Below are positions 1-11,399 of a stretch of 64,000 nucleotides of DNA, piece by piece (position 1 is the first letter of the stretch; every line of letters starts with the position of its first letter). Location: NCBI GenBank assembly GCA_040285825.1, contig JAUPSS010000003.1, positions 434,001 to 498,000 on the forward strand, in the 5' to 3' direction. Source of the stretch: Eukaryota sp. TZLM1-RC. Lineage: Eukaryota; Metamonada: BaSk clade. The position numbers and the translations under genes are program-made. The notes beneath the pieces were generated by a model. The model was given only the letters and a program-made list of their open reading frames with translations. It searched no databases and was not told the origin of the DNA.

Positions 1-330
1 CTAGTCTAATGCTAAGGGTTCCAGAAGCAGTACCAAGGGACTGTGAGGTAGATCCATCAGCAATCTTGTATGATATGGTTTCGTTGGAACGTGCCATGTT
101 ACAATTACTGATGACGTCTTCTGTGACTACTGAGCATGTTGCACCGGAGTCAATTATGCCTTTAACTTCGACATTGTTGATCAAGAAGTTTAATTGTAGG
201 CAGTTGGTTGTGGACTTTATGGATTGTACCATAAATATTGTATCGGAATCATATTCAGCTTGTTCTGAGAAGAAATTAGCTTGAATGTTATGCGTCTTGG
301 TATGTTCCAAGTTTGCCAAAGGATTGATTA
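1..330 (-). pseudogene. Ty3-A aspartic protease, partial
   Basis: Read on the minus strand, this stretch encodes the retropepsin active-site region, with motif GIIDSGATCSVVT centred near 150. It lines up with GIIDSGASISVITVD in Ty3-E. The catalytic Asp-Ser-Gly is intact. The frame runs open to the window edge, so reverse transcriptase, RNase H and integrase are presumed to lie outside. It is in the same frame as the 488-1468 gag segment. Confidence 0.75.
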
Positions 331-487
331 GGGAATCTTTCCATGTTGTGTTTTCTGTGTGGGAATGTGTTGTAGTTGTAGGGGTATGGTTTCAAAACAG
401 TGTAAATAGTGACGGGAACGTTTATTATATGATGAAGAGCCCTTGCCTCTGCCGCGAGTGCCTCTTCGGCTACGGAAACCAGAACCT

Positions 488-1468
488 CTAGAACCTCTGC
501 CTCGAGCTTTGTGTTGAGCTTGTTGCTCTCTCCACTTTTTTGCTTCTTTGGCAGTCCTCACTAGGGCACCTTTCAGTCGGATGACCCATTTGTTTACAGA
601 AATTGCATTGGACGTTGACATCAGACTGAGTGGAAGACGGTTGAGTAGAGCTTCCTTCTCGTCGTTGTTGTTTTGGGCGCCTGCCAGAGCTGGAACCTCT
701 TGTTTTGGGGATAGCAGGGGGAGAAGGTACCGTCTGTCTGCGACGGTTCTCAGTCTGGAACGAGATTCTATTTTGATACAAGAAGTCCACGTGATTGATC
801 TGCTCCTTAAAAGATCTAGCATTACAAAAGTTTTCGTATTCTATTTGGAGAACACTGAAAAATTCTCCTAGGGTGTGGCCATCTGAGTAATAATGGGAGG
901 GATTGGACCAGATCCTGAGGAGTCTGTCCCTGATGATGGTAATACCGATGCTTTCAATAACGTGAGAGGCAATTTCCCATTCAGGAAGTCGGTCGACGGG
1001 GTTTCCGTGGATGGTGATGTGTCTCATTTGTTGAGTCAGACCACGAACGTCTTGGATAGCGGTGGAACGCGTTAAGACTCTGCCTATGTTAAGCATGAAG
1101 TCTATCCATCTGTTACCATAATCTCTCTCAGACCAATCCATGTGTACAGCATGAAGTGCGTCCAGGGCTTGATCCAGTCTACTGAATTGGGTTCTCCTTA
1201 GGATCTGTTCCCAAATTTTGCGTTCGTCTCTGCTGGTTGGGACCATGGCGGAGGAAATTGAAAGGCCAGTGCCTTGATACCTTAAAGCGTTGAGAGCTTC
1301 AGGTGTAACGCATTCAGCTAAGCCTCTGGGACTAATGCGCATGGCAGATCTGAAGAGATCCCATTCATGAATTGGTTCACTGTCGAACCGTTGATCAGAT
1401 GCCAGTTCTGCTGATCTAGCTAGTTCAAGTTCTTCGCGAAGTCTAGCAACTTCGCTGGCTAAAAGCAA
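488..1468 (-). pseudogene. Ty3-A gag, capsid end and nucleocapsid zinc knuckle
   Basis: This frame continues gag from 1443-3725. It carries the capsid-like region and, near its end, the CCHC knuckle CNFCKQMGHPTERC (C-x2-C-x4-H-x4-C), expected of a nucleocapsid that binds the element's RNA. Near 540 the match to Ty3-E moves by one base at a six-A run (AGC AAA AAA GTG). The Arg/Gly/Ser-rich tail is then read in another frame down to about 340, where a second shift returns to the original frame for the protease. The two shifts compensate each other, which fits neutral decay or consensus errors. Confidence 0.75.
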
Positions 1469-3725
1469 CTTGGGCAGGATCCTCGATGTTGCCTCTAGCC
1501 TCGTCTACAATTCTGTCCGTACGACTCCAGAGGATAAACTTGTTAACAAACTTGAGGAGTTTATCAACGTCTCTCAGATCAGTCGCGTCGAGAGTTGGAC
1601 GTTTAGGGCGGTCTCTGCGTCTGTTGTCTCTATCTCTTGATCCCACCATGGAAGATAGGAGAAGGTTACTATCGTAAGTACCTGAGAAAGTAGAACGTGA
1701 AGAACTAACCGTAGAAGGTGTTGGTTGAGCCGTGTGTTGTGAACTTGTTGAACCAGTGGAAGGAGGTGTGGGTGGAACCACTGATTGTTCCATAGGCTGT
1801 GTAGGTGCTGGAGTTTGTTCCATTGGTGCTAGCACAGTTGGAATTGAGTCTGGACTTGGGGACTCATCACTGACTTCTACTACAACATCCCCTTCAGTTT
1901 GTTCCATGGGAGGATTATGCGAGGATTCTGTAGAAGTTTCCATAGGTTGATCTGTGGAAGGTGGAACTTCGCGTTGGTGAGGTTCAGGAGAAAGTTCTAT
2001 CTCTTCAATCTGGGCTGGAACCTGGTAAGAAGAGATCGCTGGTTGAACCAAGCGTGTTTTCTCTATACGACCTTCTACCATTACCCACTTTAACATCCTG
2101 GATTCTATGCATCCAGGGAAAACGGTGACGAGCTGGAGGGCTCTTTGAAGATTGCCTGATCTTCTGTGGTCGGGACCACAATATGACGCTATATGATCAG
2201 GACGTCTATCATATAGAAAGAGTCTTTCACCATATGTGGTTTCGGTAAACCACCACCCTGTTCTATAATCTCTGTCGATAAGGATATCGAGAGATGCGTT
2301 GTACCCAGGGCTGAACCTAGGGTATGGGCAAGGGTTGTGAACGTTTATGAAGAGGTTGTCTTCATCTCCAGCGAAGCGTCTGAATACTCCTTCTCGAGTA
2401 GTTCTCATGAACCTAACTCCGGGTCTTGGTTCATAAGTTGGTTCAGGGTCATTCCTGGAGGTTTCTGGGGTGATCCTTTCATCGGAAAGAAATGGACCAA
2501 TTCTGGGAGAGATCCATAATCCTAAGTCGTTCTCGACTTTGGGACCGTAGAAAGGAGGCCGTTTGTTGCTCATCTCCGTGGGAGGGATGGCTTCTGGATC
2601 CCCTGGAATGACTCGTGTGTCCCTATATCTAGCATAAGGGTTGTGCTGACGGGAAGCACCATGATTGACACTTGAGCTAGCGTAGGAGCTAGTTTGAGAA
2701 GGGGTAAGTTGAGCAGGTGTAGAGGATGTTCCTCTTCTAGCTTCAATCTCTCTGTCCAATCTTTTTCTGTGTTCCCAGTTTCGTTCTTCTTGGAGAAAAC
2801 GCTCTATATATTCTTTAGAGACCTCACCAGGAATTTTGTCAATTTCAGAAGAAGGTGCCGTGGGAGGGACCTGATGTTGAGGTAGAGGGGAGAATTCCTT
2901 GGGAGGTTCCTCGTACTCAACCAAATCTGAAAAGATTTGTTCGTACCTTTTCCTTTGCTCTTCGGAAAGATACGAAGGAAGGTTCGAAAAGCTAGGAATG
3001 GAATCACTAGCCTGGTGAGGGGAAACAGATAGATTATTAACTCCACTAACTGTTGAAGTCAGAGGAGATCCTGAAGCTGGAACAGCAGGATTTTGAATGT
3101 TCCTCCTAACAGTTGGAACTGGAGGGAGGAGCTGTTGAGAATGAGAGGGTGGAACCTCAGAACTAGATGAAAGGGATGAAGATGGTACTTCAATGGCCTT
3201 TGTAGAGGAGGAAGAGGGTTGATCTTCTAATCCTTCCTTTGACGCGAGAGAAGGTTGAACAGTCTCTCTGTTCTGAGTAGAAGGTGAAGGTGGTACTTCA
3301 GAACTTCTTTCAGGGAGGGGAGAAGGTGGGACTTCAGACGCCCTTAAATGTGAAGGAGGAAGAGGAGCAACGGAATCCTCAGCATCTTCATAGTCGTAGA
3401 ACACTAATGAAGGGCTTCTTGCTTCCGAAGGAATAGAATCCTTAGGAGGGTTGTCTCCTTCCACAGGAACGGAATCCAGAGGAGGGGAACTTTCTTCCAT
3501 TGGAACGGAATCCTCAGGAAGGGAACTATTTTCCTTTATGGTGGAACCCTCAGGAAGAGTTGCTTCAGGAAGCGCAGAAGCTTCAACCGAAGAAGGAGGC
3601 ACGGAAGCAGGGTCTGTGGTTAGTGGTGAGGAAGAGGGACCAGTCTCTTCCTCAAGGATCCTACGCTGAGCCGGGGACGACCCAATACGTATTGATGGTC
3701 TTGGCTGTTGGTTATTGTCTGACAT
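1443..3725 (-). pseudogene. Ty3-A gag, N-terminal and central part
   Basis: A 760-codon frame starts at an ATG inside the 5' LTR; its first 11 codons are LTR sequence. The N-terminal third is rich in Ser, Pro and Glu and looks disordered. Residues about 390-560 hold the block shared with Ty3-E, with motifs such as NPCPYPRFSPGYNASLDI and DRRPDH. The frame breaks near 1460 at a T-run (CTTTTA): the downstream frame (488-1468) continues the match after a one-base shift. Gag proteins build the virus-like particle. In Ty3-E the same stretch is a single frame, so the shift is probably a mutation; programmed +1 frameshifting is a weaker alternative. Confidence 0.8.
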
Positions 3726-3846
3726 ACAATGTAGAGTAACAGAAGTGTAATTTATTACGAAGAGGAATTGTATTCTCTCTTCTTAAGCTAACAGGCGGAA
3801 TACTAATAACTAAACTATTAACTATAAATACTATTCAAGACTAACA
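3693..3846 (-). repeat. 5' LTR of Ty3-A (154 bp)
   Basis: On the plus strand it reads TGATGGTC to GACTAACA, so the ends are TG and CA. It has the length and layout of the 155-bp Ty3-E LTRs, including a gag ATG (complement of 3723-3725) inside the LTR and the same CTAACA terminus. Just inside the element lies the 12-bp palindrome CAATACGTATTG (3683-3694). The partner LTR is outside the window, so the target duplication cannot be checked. Confidence 0.8.
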
Positions 3847-5925
3847 GCTCCGGGCAAGCGAGTATTGATAAGTACTGACGCTTCAGATGTAGCAGTAGGA
3901 GGTGTTATTTGGCAAGAAATTGAACCCTACTCCCCTTCAGGAACCCCGCTAAATAAAAGGAAAGTGAAACCTTTGTCATTCTATAGTAGATTACTTACAG
4001 AAACACAAAGAAAATGGTCCACCTTACAAAAAGAATTATACGCAATACTTCTGATTTTAACTGAAAGTTGTTTAGAAAGCTACTTGTTAACTAGACATTT
4101 AACAATTTTTACAGATCATAAAAACATTGCATTCCTGGCTACAGCCCCAGAGAAAAATAGAATTGTAAAGAGATGGCTGCCGATACTATCTGAATTCGAC
4201 TTTGACATAGTCCACGAACCTGGTGAAGACAACCATTGGGCAGATATGTTATCGAGGAATATTGATTTGGATCAAAACGAGGAAACTTCTTCTATTTGTA
4301 GTATAAATATACCAGACACTTTACTTTCAAATTACGAGATACCTCCACTAGACGATGATTCTGATTCGGATCTTGAAGACATCCCTTCAATCTCATCTCT
4401 AAGTAGACACCAAGACCTACCTATTTTTTCTTCTTGGCTGTCTAAGATAAGATCTGAACAACAAATAGCCAAAAACAACAACGACTCTTTATTTGATAAC
4501 GCAATTCTAGATGTAAACACTCAAATTTGGAAAAATAATAAAAACAAAATTTTGATTCCAAAGAGCCTCAGTAAACAGGCACTATTATTAATACATGGTT
4601 TGGTTCAATCTGGTCACCCCAGCAAAAACGATAGTTTACACAAACTGTCCAAAAGCGATTTCTACTGGCCCAATATGAGAAAGGACCTTATTAATCATGT
4701 CAAAAGATGCCCAACTTGTCAAAAAACGGCTCCAGTTAAAAGATCAAAAACACCTTCCACAGGATCTTTATGGGCAGATCGTCCTTTTGCCAGATTAAAT
4801 GTCGATACAATTGGACCCCTAAATTCTGACAACGAAGGAAATAAATATCTATTAGTATTTGTAGACTCTTTTACTGGATATACATTTTTAGTCCCTCTAA
4901 AAGAACTTAATGCCTTAGAAACCGCAGATGCCTTGATTTGGAATGTTTGCGCTATCTTTGGCATACCTATGTTAATTCATAGTGATAATGGACCTGAGTT
5001 CGCCAATGAGACTTTCAAAATAGTGTGTAACAGATTAGCGATTGAGATGAGTAACTCAATTCCCCACTATTCAGAAAGTAATGGACTTGTAGAACGTAAA
5101 CATAGAGACGTTTTTCAATGCTTAAGGAAACTATTAATAGATTTCAATGATTACGGAAATTGGTCTACATACGTACCTATATCCCAACTATTAATAAATT
5201 CTACTAAAAGCAGAAAAACTGGTTTTACCCCATACGAACTCATGTTCGGTTCTTCGATTAGTCCAAGAACAGACCCTGCTAATATATTAGGAAATTTATC
5301 CAAATTTGAAACTAATATCCCTTTATTAGATGACATCAAAATGAAAAACACTCGTCTACAAGAAAAAAGGGAAGAAGCAGAGCGTCACCAAACATTGAAT
5401 ACTCCGTCTTCAGTAGATAATACTAATTCGTGTTTTATAGTATTTAATATTGGTGACTACGTCTTACGTAAAACCAAGCAAAATAATAAATTGCATGGAT
5501 CTTGGAATGGACCATTTTTAGTTATTGACCTTCCTTCCAAATCCACTTTATTATTGAAGAATCTTACTACTGGCACAGAATTAAAAGCTGCCAAGAAAGA
5601 TTGCAAAATCTATAACGCAGAAAATCCACAGGACATTGAATTCCTCAAGGCAGTCGCTGCGGGCGATTCCGAAAAACACGTTATAGAGAAAATCCTCTCA
5701 GAATACCACTCTGATTCAGGTAGTTTCTGTACTGTTCAGTGGTTTGGCGGTGAGACAACAGAAGAGCCACTCTATTCGGTTACACACTCAGAAGCTTATA
5801 AGTTATTTAGTAAGGATAACAAGAAAATTGGAAAACGTACCACTAGTCGACGACAAGGTACCTCCAATGAGTCTACGCCTTCTAAGAAGCCTAGACGCAG
5901 TAATAGAATTAGGAAGAGGAGCTAA
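3847..5925 (+). CDS. Ty3-B pol fragment: RNase H, integrase, chromodomain-like C-terminus
   Basis: About 690 open codons without a true start, because the upstream part is displaced by Ty3-A. Order: RNase H beginning STDASDVAVGGVIW, with KELYAILLIL and FTDHKNI blocks; the H2C2 integrase zinc domain ending CPTCQKTA (about residue 290); the integrase core with VDTIGP, HSDNGPEF and SNGLVERKHRD, giving the D-D-E triad (about residues 310-470); a basic linker; then a segment with HVIEKILSEY and CTVQWFGG that resembles a chromodomain, as in chromoviruses, which may direct integration. The tail is Lys/Arg-rich. The frame is uninterrupted to the stop, suggesting fairly recent activity. Confidence 0.85.
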   Translation, partial: APGKRVLISTDASDVAVGGVIWQEIEPYSPSGTPLNKRKVKPLSFYSRLLTETQRKWSTLQKELYAILLILTESCLESYLLTRHLTIFTDHKNIAFLATAPEKNRIVKRWLPILSEFDFDIVHEPGEDNHWADMLSRNIDLDQNEETSSICSINIPDTLLSNYEIPPLDDDSDSDLEDIPSISSLSRHQDLPIFSSWLSKIRSEQQIAKNNNDSLFDNAILDVNTQIWKNNKNKILIPKSLSKQALLLIHGLVQSGHPSKNDSLHKLSKSDFYWPNMRKDLINHVKRCPTCQKTAPVKRSKTPSTGSLWADRPFARLNVDTIGPLNSDNEGNKYLLVFVDSFTGYTFLVPLKELNALETADALIWNVCAIFGIPMLIHSDNGPEFANETFKIVCNRLAIEMSNSIPHYSESNGLVERKHRDVFQCLRKLLIDFNDYGNWSTYVPISQLLINSTKSRKTGFTPYELMFGSSISPRTDPANILGNLSKFETNIPLLDDIKMKNTRLQEKREEAERHQTLNTPSSVDNTNSCFIVFNIGDYVLRKTKQNNKLHGSWNGPFLVIDLPSKSTLLLKNLTTGTELKAAKKDCKIYNAENPQDIEFLKAVAAGDSEKHVIEKILSEYHSDSGSFCTVQWFGGETTEEPLYSVTHSEAYKLFSKDNKKIGKRTTSRRQGTSNESTPSKKPRRSNRIRKRS

Positions 5926-6037
5926 TTCTTAGTTTATATCGAATATTAATATTATATCGATTATATGTATTTATTTATAGTTATTTCGTTATTTGTATAT
6001 AGTTTTTATTTCATATTTATATAAGCTGATTTATTTT

Positions 6038-6055
6038 GAAAAAGGGAAGAAGCAG
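6038..6055 (+). other. Polypurine tract of Ty3-B
   Basis: GAAAAAGGGAAGAAGCAG lies directly against the 3' LTR start (TGTTGGCGCC), the position of the plus-strand DNA primer in LTR elements. Ty3-C has nearly the same tract (AAAAAGGGGAAGAAGCAG) before its LTR at 8086. Confidence 0.75.
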
Positions 6056-6147
6056 TGTTGGCGCCCTAAGGCTTATATAATATGATTAGAAAATAAATCA
6101 ACTTTTCCTCATTGACTTTTCTTTACTACAATAGACTTTAGGCAACA
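6056..6147 (+). repeat. 3' LTR of Ty3-B (92 bp)
   Basis: It starts TGTTGGCGCC and ends AGGCAACA, giving inverted TGTTG/CAACA termini, and follows a polypurine tract. The same sequence with differences occurs at 8086-8166 after Ty3-C. At 92 bp it is very short for an LTR. An AATAAA-like signal lies inside. Confidence 0.75.
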
Positions 6148-7973
6148 CTGGGCAGATATGCTATTGAGGAATATTGATTTAGATCAAATCGAGGAAACTC
6201 CTTCTATATGTAGTATAAATATACCACATACTTTACTTTCGAATTACGAGATACCTCCAATAGACGATGATTCTGATTCGGACTTCGAAGACATCAAATC
6301 AAGTTCATCCCTAAGTAGACACCAGGACTTACCTATTTTTTCTTCTTGGTTCTCTAAAATAAGATCTGAACAACAAATAGCCAAAAATAATAACGACCCT
6401 CTATTTGAGAATGCAATTCTAGATGAAAATACTCAAATTTGAAAAAACAATAAAAATAAAATTTTAATTACAAAAAGCCTCAGAAAACAGGCCCTACTAT
6501 TAATTCATGGATTGGTTCAATCAGGCCACCCTAGCAAAAACGACAGTCTACATAAACTGTCCAAAAGCGATTTTTTCTGGCCTAATATGAGAAAGGACCT
6601 CTTAAACCACATCAAAAGATGCCCAACTTGTCAAAAAACGGCACCAGTTAACAGAATAAAAACACCTTCCACAGGTTCCCTTTGGGCAGATCGTCCTTTT
6701 GCTAGATTAAATGTCGAAACAATTGGACCTCTGAATACTGATAGTGATGGTAATAAATACTTATTAGTATTTGTAGATTCTTTTACTGGATATTCAATTT
6801 TAGTCCCTCTGAAGGAACTCAATGCCTTAAAGACCGCAGACGCTTTGGTTTGGAACGTTTGCGCAATTTTTGGCATACCAATGTTAATTCATAGTGATAA
6901 TGGTCCTGAGTTCGCCAATGAGACAAGATAGTGTGTAATAGATTAGCTATTGAGATGAGTCACTCAATACCCCACTACTCTGAAAGTAATGGACTCGTAG
7001 AACGAAAACATAGAGACGTTCTACACTGCTTGAGGAAATTATTAATAGATTTTAATGATTATGGAAATTGGTCTACTTATATACCCATATCCCAACTATT
7101 AATAAATTCCACTCAAAGCAGAAAGACAGGTTTTACACCATACGAACTAATGTTCGGATCTTCGATTAGTCCAAGATCGGACCCTGCAAACATATAAGGA
7201 AACTTATCAAAATTTGATTCCTATTTACTTTTTTTAGACGATATTAAAATGAAAAATATTCGTCTGCAAGAAAAAAGGGAAGAAGCAGAGCGTCATCAAT
7301 CATTAAATACTCCGATTTCGGTAGACAATACTAATTCGCCTTCTATAGTATTTAATATTGGTGACTATGTCCTACGTAAACCAAACAGAATAATAAACTA
7401 CATGGATCTTGAAACGGACCCTTTTTAGTAATAGATCATCCTTCCAACTCTACTTTATCATTGAAGTGTTGTTGTTACTGATTAACTAACTTGGTAGACA
7501 GATGAGAAATTTACATGATGACGTGGCACTTGTTCAAGAACAAGTATTTCTATTAATAAATTTCTTTTTTCTTCTTTTCATTTTTGGTATTTCTGTTTAA
7601 CGGCATCAGAAAAATCTGATCACTGGCACCGAATTAAAGGCTGCTAAGAAAGAGTGCAAAATTTATAACGCTGAGAATCCACAAGATATCGAATTTCTTA
7701 AAGCAGTTGCAGCAGGCGATGCTGAGAAAGATGTTATAGAGAAAATCCTCTCAGAATATAATTCTGACTCAGGTAGTTTCTGTACTGTTCAATGGTATGG
7801 CGGTGAGATAACAGAAGAGCCTCTCCATTCAGTTAAACATTCAGAAGCTTACAAGTTGTTCAGCAGGAATAACAAGAAAATTGGAATACGTACTACTAGT
7901 CAACGTAAAAGTACCTCCAATAACTCTATGCCTTACAAGACGCCTAGACGCAGTACTAGAATTAGGAAGTGAT
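6148..7973 (+). pseudogene. Ty3-C pol pseudogene (RNase H end, integrase, chromodomain-like end)
   Basis: Broken frames match the Ty3-B protein at high identity: the integrase zinc domain and core (6512-6931, with HSDNGPEF) and the core end (6931-7197, with SNGLVERKHRDV). The C-terminal chromodomain-like stretch after 7609 is damaged. The TGA near 6440, the stop and shift near 6930, a stop at 7195 and the inserted LTR make it non-functional. Confidence 0.85.
7467..7608 (+). repeat. Solo LTR inside Ty3-C, related to the gag-only element
   Basis: A 142-bp segment interrupts the pol match exactly. It begins TGTTGTTGTT and ends AACGGCATCA, as do the 140-bp LTRs at 53457-53596 and 54420-54559, and shares internal motifs (GATGACGTG, TTCTATTAATAAA-like). 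It is flanked by GAAG (7463-7466) and GAAA (7609-7612), a likely 4-bp target duplication with one change. The arrangement fits a solo LTR left by LTR-LTR recombination. Confidence 0.75.
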
Positions 7974-8085
7974 GCTTATTCTTAGTTTAGATTAGTTTAG
8001 ATTATTTGTAGTTATTTAGTTATTTGTTTATAGTTTAGTTCATATTTATATAAGCCTATTATCTCTGAAAAAGGGGAAGAAGCAG

Positions 8086-8166
8086 TGTTGGCGCCCTTGG
8101 GCTTTTATAATATGAATAGAAAATAAATTATCTTTATCTCAACCACTTTTGCAACCTAAGGCAACA
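8086..8166 (+). repeat. 3' LTR of Ty3-C (81 bp)
   Basis: It starts TGTTGGCGCC and ends AAGGCAACA, directly after the polypurine tract ending GAAGAAGCAG. It is a diverged, slightly shorter version of the 92-bp LTR at 6056-6147. The base after its end belongs to the minus-strand pol of Ty3-D. Confidence 0.72.
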
Positions 8167-9260
8167 AAATAGGGTAATTGTTCTTCAACTCTGTGAGGTG
8201 CCAAGTTTCTCACTTGTTGGACTCGATGAGTTTGGGGTTTGGTATCAACTAATCTAGACAACATGTCTGCCCAATAATTCTCCTCGCCTGCAGTGTGGAC
8301 TACATCAAAATTGAATTCTGACAGTATTGGTAGCCACCTCTTTACATTTCTGTTCTTTTCAGGAGCTGATATAAGGTATACTAAATTTCTATGATCAGAG
8401 AAAATAGTTAATTTCCTCGAAATTAAATAATTTTCTAAACTACTGTCAGTGAGAATTAGTAAAATTGCATACAACTCTTTATGAAGCACAGACCAATTCT
8501 TTTGTGAAGTTGATAATAATCCGCTAAAGAAGGCAATAGGTACAACCTTTCTCTTAATTAGCGGTGTCGTAGGATCTTTAGGTGGGTTATCTTCTTGCCA
8601 TATTACTGCATCTACAGCCACATCAGACGCATTAGCATTTATTAAAATATGATTGTCTTCTGAGAACAATTCAAGAGGGATATTTGCTTTAATAAGATTT
8701 ATAATCTTACCGAAGGCCTCGTCATGATCAGAAGTCCACTTGATCTTTGACGGTTTGTTTCTGGTTAATTTGTTGTTTGGTTCTATCAAATCAGACAAAT
8801 TTGGCAACCAGTCACGTATATAGTTGATCGAACCTATAAAACTCCTAACCTCAGGTAATGTCCTGGGTTTAGGTAGGTTGATCAGTCCCTCAATCCTAGA
8901 CTCATCTATATAGCGGGTTTTGTTTATAAAAATACTACCTAGAATTTTTATTTCATGTTTGCAAGTGGTAAAGCTACACTTGGGTAGGCCCAGGTTAACT
9001 CTAAAACGTTTGGCGTTCTAGGACCGAATCTACTCTAGATAGAAATTCATCCAGGGTCGAAGCTACTATTATTATATCATCGATATAAATAAATACGCCT
9101 TCAGAATCAAATATTTCTATCATCATGTTTTGGAAGACTGCAGGAACGTTCTTCAAACCAAAACAAGCCCTTTTAAAACTGATCGACATCCCGGAAATTG
9201 ATACGGTAGTTTTATCATTATCCTCTTCTGCAATTTTGAGCTGCCAAAATGTCTTAAATA
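8167..9260 (-). pseudogene. Ty3-D reverse transcriptase and RNase H remnant
   Basis: The reverse transcriptase part is read from about 9260 to 8815, with FWQLKIAE, FGLKNVPAVFQN and the catalytic motif YIDDIIIV. RNase H follows (8807-8167) with ASDVAVDAVIWQ, KELYAILLIL, FSDHRNL and YWADMLSR. A stop and frame change near 9000 separate the two. The polymerase fingers that should precede FWQLKI are missing: the protease frame ends at NIFI and joins FWQLKI within a few bases, so several hundred bases were deleted near 9256. Confidence 0.8.
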
Positions 9261-9960
9261 AATATATTTCTGTCTTTTTCGAGTAGCACGACTAGGCGTT
9301 CTTCGTCCTTAATGTCATCCAGGCATATTCTACAGCCCAACTCATCCCACTCATGTCTAAATGTGGAATGCCCAAAATCATTACCTAAGTGTGATTTATT
9401 ACTCAATTGTTCTATGAATCTAATTGGTTGACAAATTCTATCATCAAACTCACATTCAGCATTTAAGATGGTGCGGTGTTCGCGATCCAAATTAATATTA
9501 AAACCGTGCTTCGTGCGTAGTTCCAAGGTTTGTAATAAGTCTCTTCCGATCAAAATTATTGGTACCAGGAATGATCTGGTGTTCAATCCTTAAAAACACT
9601 TGAGTGGCCAACCCACATTTACATTTTTTTTCATTAAGATTACCATTTTTACATCCTAGGGTCGTGGAGCGAATACCATTTGCCGATCAGTATTCGACAG
9701 TCTTATTGTCATTAACTGTCATATTACATTTAGAAGCTAAATCCATTGATAATGCTGAAAATGCAGCTCCATTATCAATTTCGCCTTGCACTTCCACGTT
9801 ATCTATGGTGCAGGTTAACCGAAGTTACCCGTTAGAACTTTCTTGGCCCTCTGCTACCCTGGATAGTCTAACACTGTGGATAGAACCCACAGAATTGGAT
9901 GACTCTCTAAATCTTTTTAATGGATTTAGGTGTTTATAATTCGAGTCTGTTTTGCTCATT
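9254..9960 (-). pseudogene. Ty3-D protease region
   Basis: Minus-strand fragments encode the retropepsin. Near 9765 the active-site triplet reads Asp-Asn-Gly-Ala (GEIDNGAAFSALS) instead of the usual Asp-Ser/Thr-Gly. Later comes the conserved LIGRDLLQTL block (about 9540), then DREHRTILNAECEFDDRI. The two parts are in different frames. The Ser/Thr-to-Asn change and the frame breaks suggest an inactive enzyme. Confidence 0.7.
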
Positions 9961-10061
9961 TTATAAATGGAATTGATTGAATTATTTGTAAGATTATTGT
10001 TAAAAGATGTCTAATCATCTGATTTATTACTACTTTTTCGTTTTCTATCACGTTTCTCATC

Positions 10062-11399
10062 TTATTGATGCTTTTTTGAACCTGCTCTTCCCACTATTTT
10101 AAAACATTTCTCTTCAGGATGTTTATTGGTTTTGCATAAGCTACACCATTGCTCTGAAAGGTTGGGTCGACTGCTTACTCTAGGGTTCTTAAAAGGATCT
10201 TTTGACTGGCTTCGTCCTTTTTGCGCAGGAGCGTGAGCACCAAAAGCTGTTCTTATCAGGTTCATGTTTTTGATCGAGGATTCAAGGCTATTGACCTTAT
10301 TAACAAATGCGTTACCTATATCGTAAGTCGCATCGCCCAGTTTCTCGTTACTCGAATCAAACTTGCCAATCCAAATGATATATGTGTCCATCAATTGGTT
10401 GTTTGTTTTGTCGTTAATAGTTTCGAGAAATCTCTTTGCTGGGTAGACGACAAACGGATTTTTATCCGTTCCGGGCATAATTGTAGAGCGTCGAATTATA
10501 TATATGATCTGCTCTATGAAGGCTGTCCATGAAGATTCAGCGCTCATTCTGCGACTGATTTCAGGTGGTCTTACAGATCTCAAAGCCTTCTCAACATCGG
10601 TAAGGTATTTGTACTGGGTGCTGAGTAGCAAATATTCCCAGATTTCGGCGTCAGATGGTTTGTTGCCTAACACGTTTGTTCGGCCTTCATAATAACTCTG
10701 CCATTCTGCGATGACCTTATTCTCGATTATAAATCTCAAATACAAAGGGTCTATTTCGAAGAACATAGATCTAACGAAATCGGACTGGTGAACAGGTTGA
10801 CCGTATTTGGTGATCGGCGTAAATGCTCTGGTGGGTCCATCGCGATCCCTATCCGTTTTTGCCCAATTGCCAAAATGAAGAACGAAGTCGAAGATCTTCT
10901 TGGCGTCAAACGCTTCATTTAACTTAACTAGGCATCTGAGTTTGTTGTCTATTTTTTTCCTCAATTTTTCCTCGTCTGTTACAGGAGTTCTATAATGACC
11001 GAGGGTATCGACAAGAGAATCTCTGGGAGCATTCGTTCCTAGGGGTTGCGTGGGTGCAGAAGGATTTGCAACAGATGCTTGAGTAGGAGTTGCTTCACAG
11101 GAAGCTCTCCTAGATGCCACAGGCCCTACAGAAGGTGTACTAAATATATTCATGTTCCTCCCTTCTGAAGGCAGTGTTTCGCCCAACTTTATGATAAATT
11201 TTGTTTTAGGAGGTTCCTCCTGTACAGGTACAGTCTGAGCTGGTGGCCTTAGGTCCACCCAATCTGGTGCATTTTTAAATCCTCTAGGGACCCCTGCTAT
11301 TTTGTGATCATATGGAAGGCAACTACTTTTTATTAAGACGTTCTCACAAACATTTTGGCCAGCTGTCAACTCATGCCTTAAGTTTTGCCATCCATGCAT
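10062..11399 (-). pseudogene. Ty3-D gag: capsid-like region and CCHC nucleocapsid
   Basis: An open frame of 445 codons, whose apparent start is only where the frame opens. The central part has the helical capsid-like composition of Ty3 gag; the end has the knuckle CSLCKTNKHPEEKC (C-x2-C-x4-H-x4-C), then a basic tail. Upstream, the match continues in broken frames through 11400-11955 (for example KAYDRLFWIAKMYPHIQHRR), including two stops, so gag is not intact. It shares layout but little sequence with gag of Ty3-A and Ty3-E. Confidence 0.75.

Larger units (their letters stand above)
1..3846 (-). mobile_element. Ty3-A: Ty3/gypsy-like LTR retrotransposon, cut by the left window edge
   Basis: A minus-strand element runs from its 5' LTR (3693-3846) through gag to the start of the aspartic protease, where the window ends. 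It is colinear with the nearly intact Ty3-E at 17177-24537: the same gag start motif SIRIGS, a CCHC knuckle, an Arg/Gly/Ser-rich tail and a protease. Its right edge at 3846/3847 cuts straight into the RNase H coding region of the plus-strand Ty3-B, so Ty3-A was inserted there. The rest of pol and the 3' LTR should lie left of the window. The reading frame changes about three times, so this copy looks decayed unless those are sequencing errors. Confidence 0.88.
3847..6147 (+). mobile_element. Ty3-B: 3' half of a Ty3/gypsy-like element with chromodomain-like tail
   Basis: Plus-strand pol from the first RNase H aspartate block to the stop at 5925, then a polypurine tract and the 3' LTR. The 5' side is cut by the insertion of Ty3-A at 3847. 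Its own right edge (6147/6148) enters the pol gene of Ty3-C, so Ty3-B was inserted there. The 5' half of Ty3-B should lie beyond the far end of Ty3-A, left of the window. Confidence 0.85.
6148..8166 (+). mobile_element. Ty3-C: decayed 3' part of a sister copy of Ty3-B
   Basis: From 6148 the sequence resumes in pol at the RNase H end (ADMLLRNIDLDQ) and follows Ty3-B closely to its own polypurine tract and LTR (8086-8166). It has an in-frame stop after codon ENTQI (near 6440), a shift near 6928 where bases are missing, further shifts downstream, and a 142-bp solo LTR at 7467-7608. The left part is missing because Ty3-B was inserted at 6147/6148. Its own right edge at 8166/8167 enters Ty3-D. Confidence 0.85.

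Noticed and set aside
488-560. Programmed frameshift site at the six-A run in Ty3-A gag
   Set aside because: The needed change is compensated by a second shift about 190 bp further on, and Ty3-E reads the region in one frame, so decay or sequencing error is simpler.
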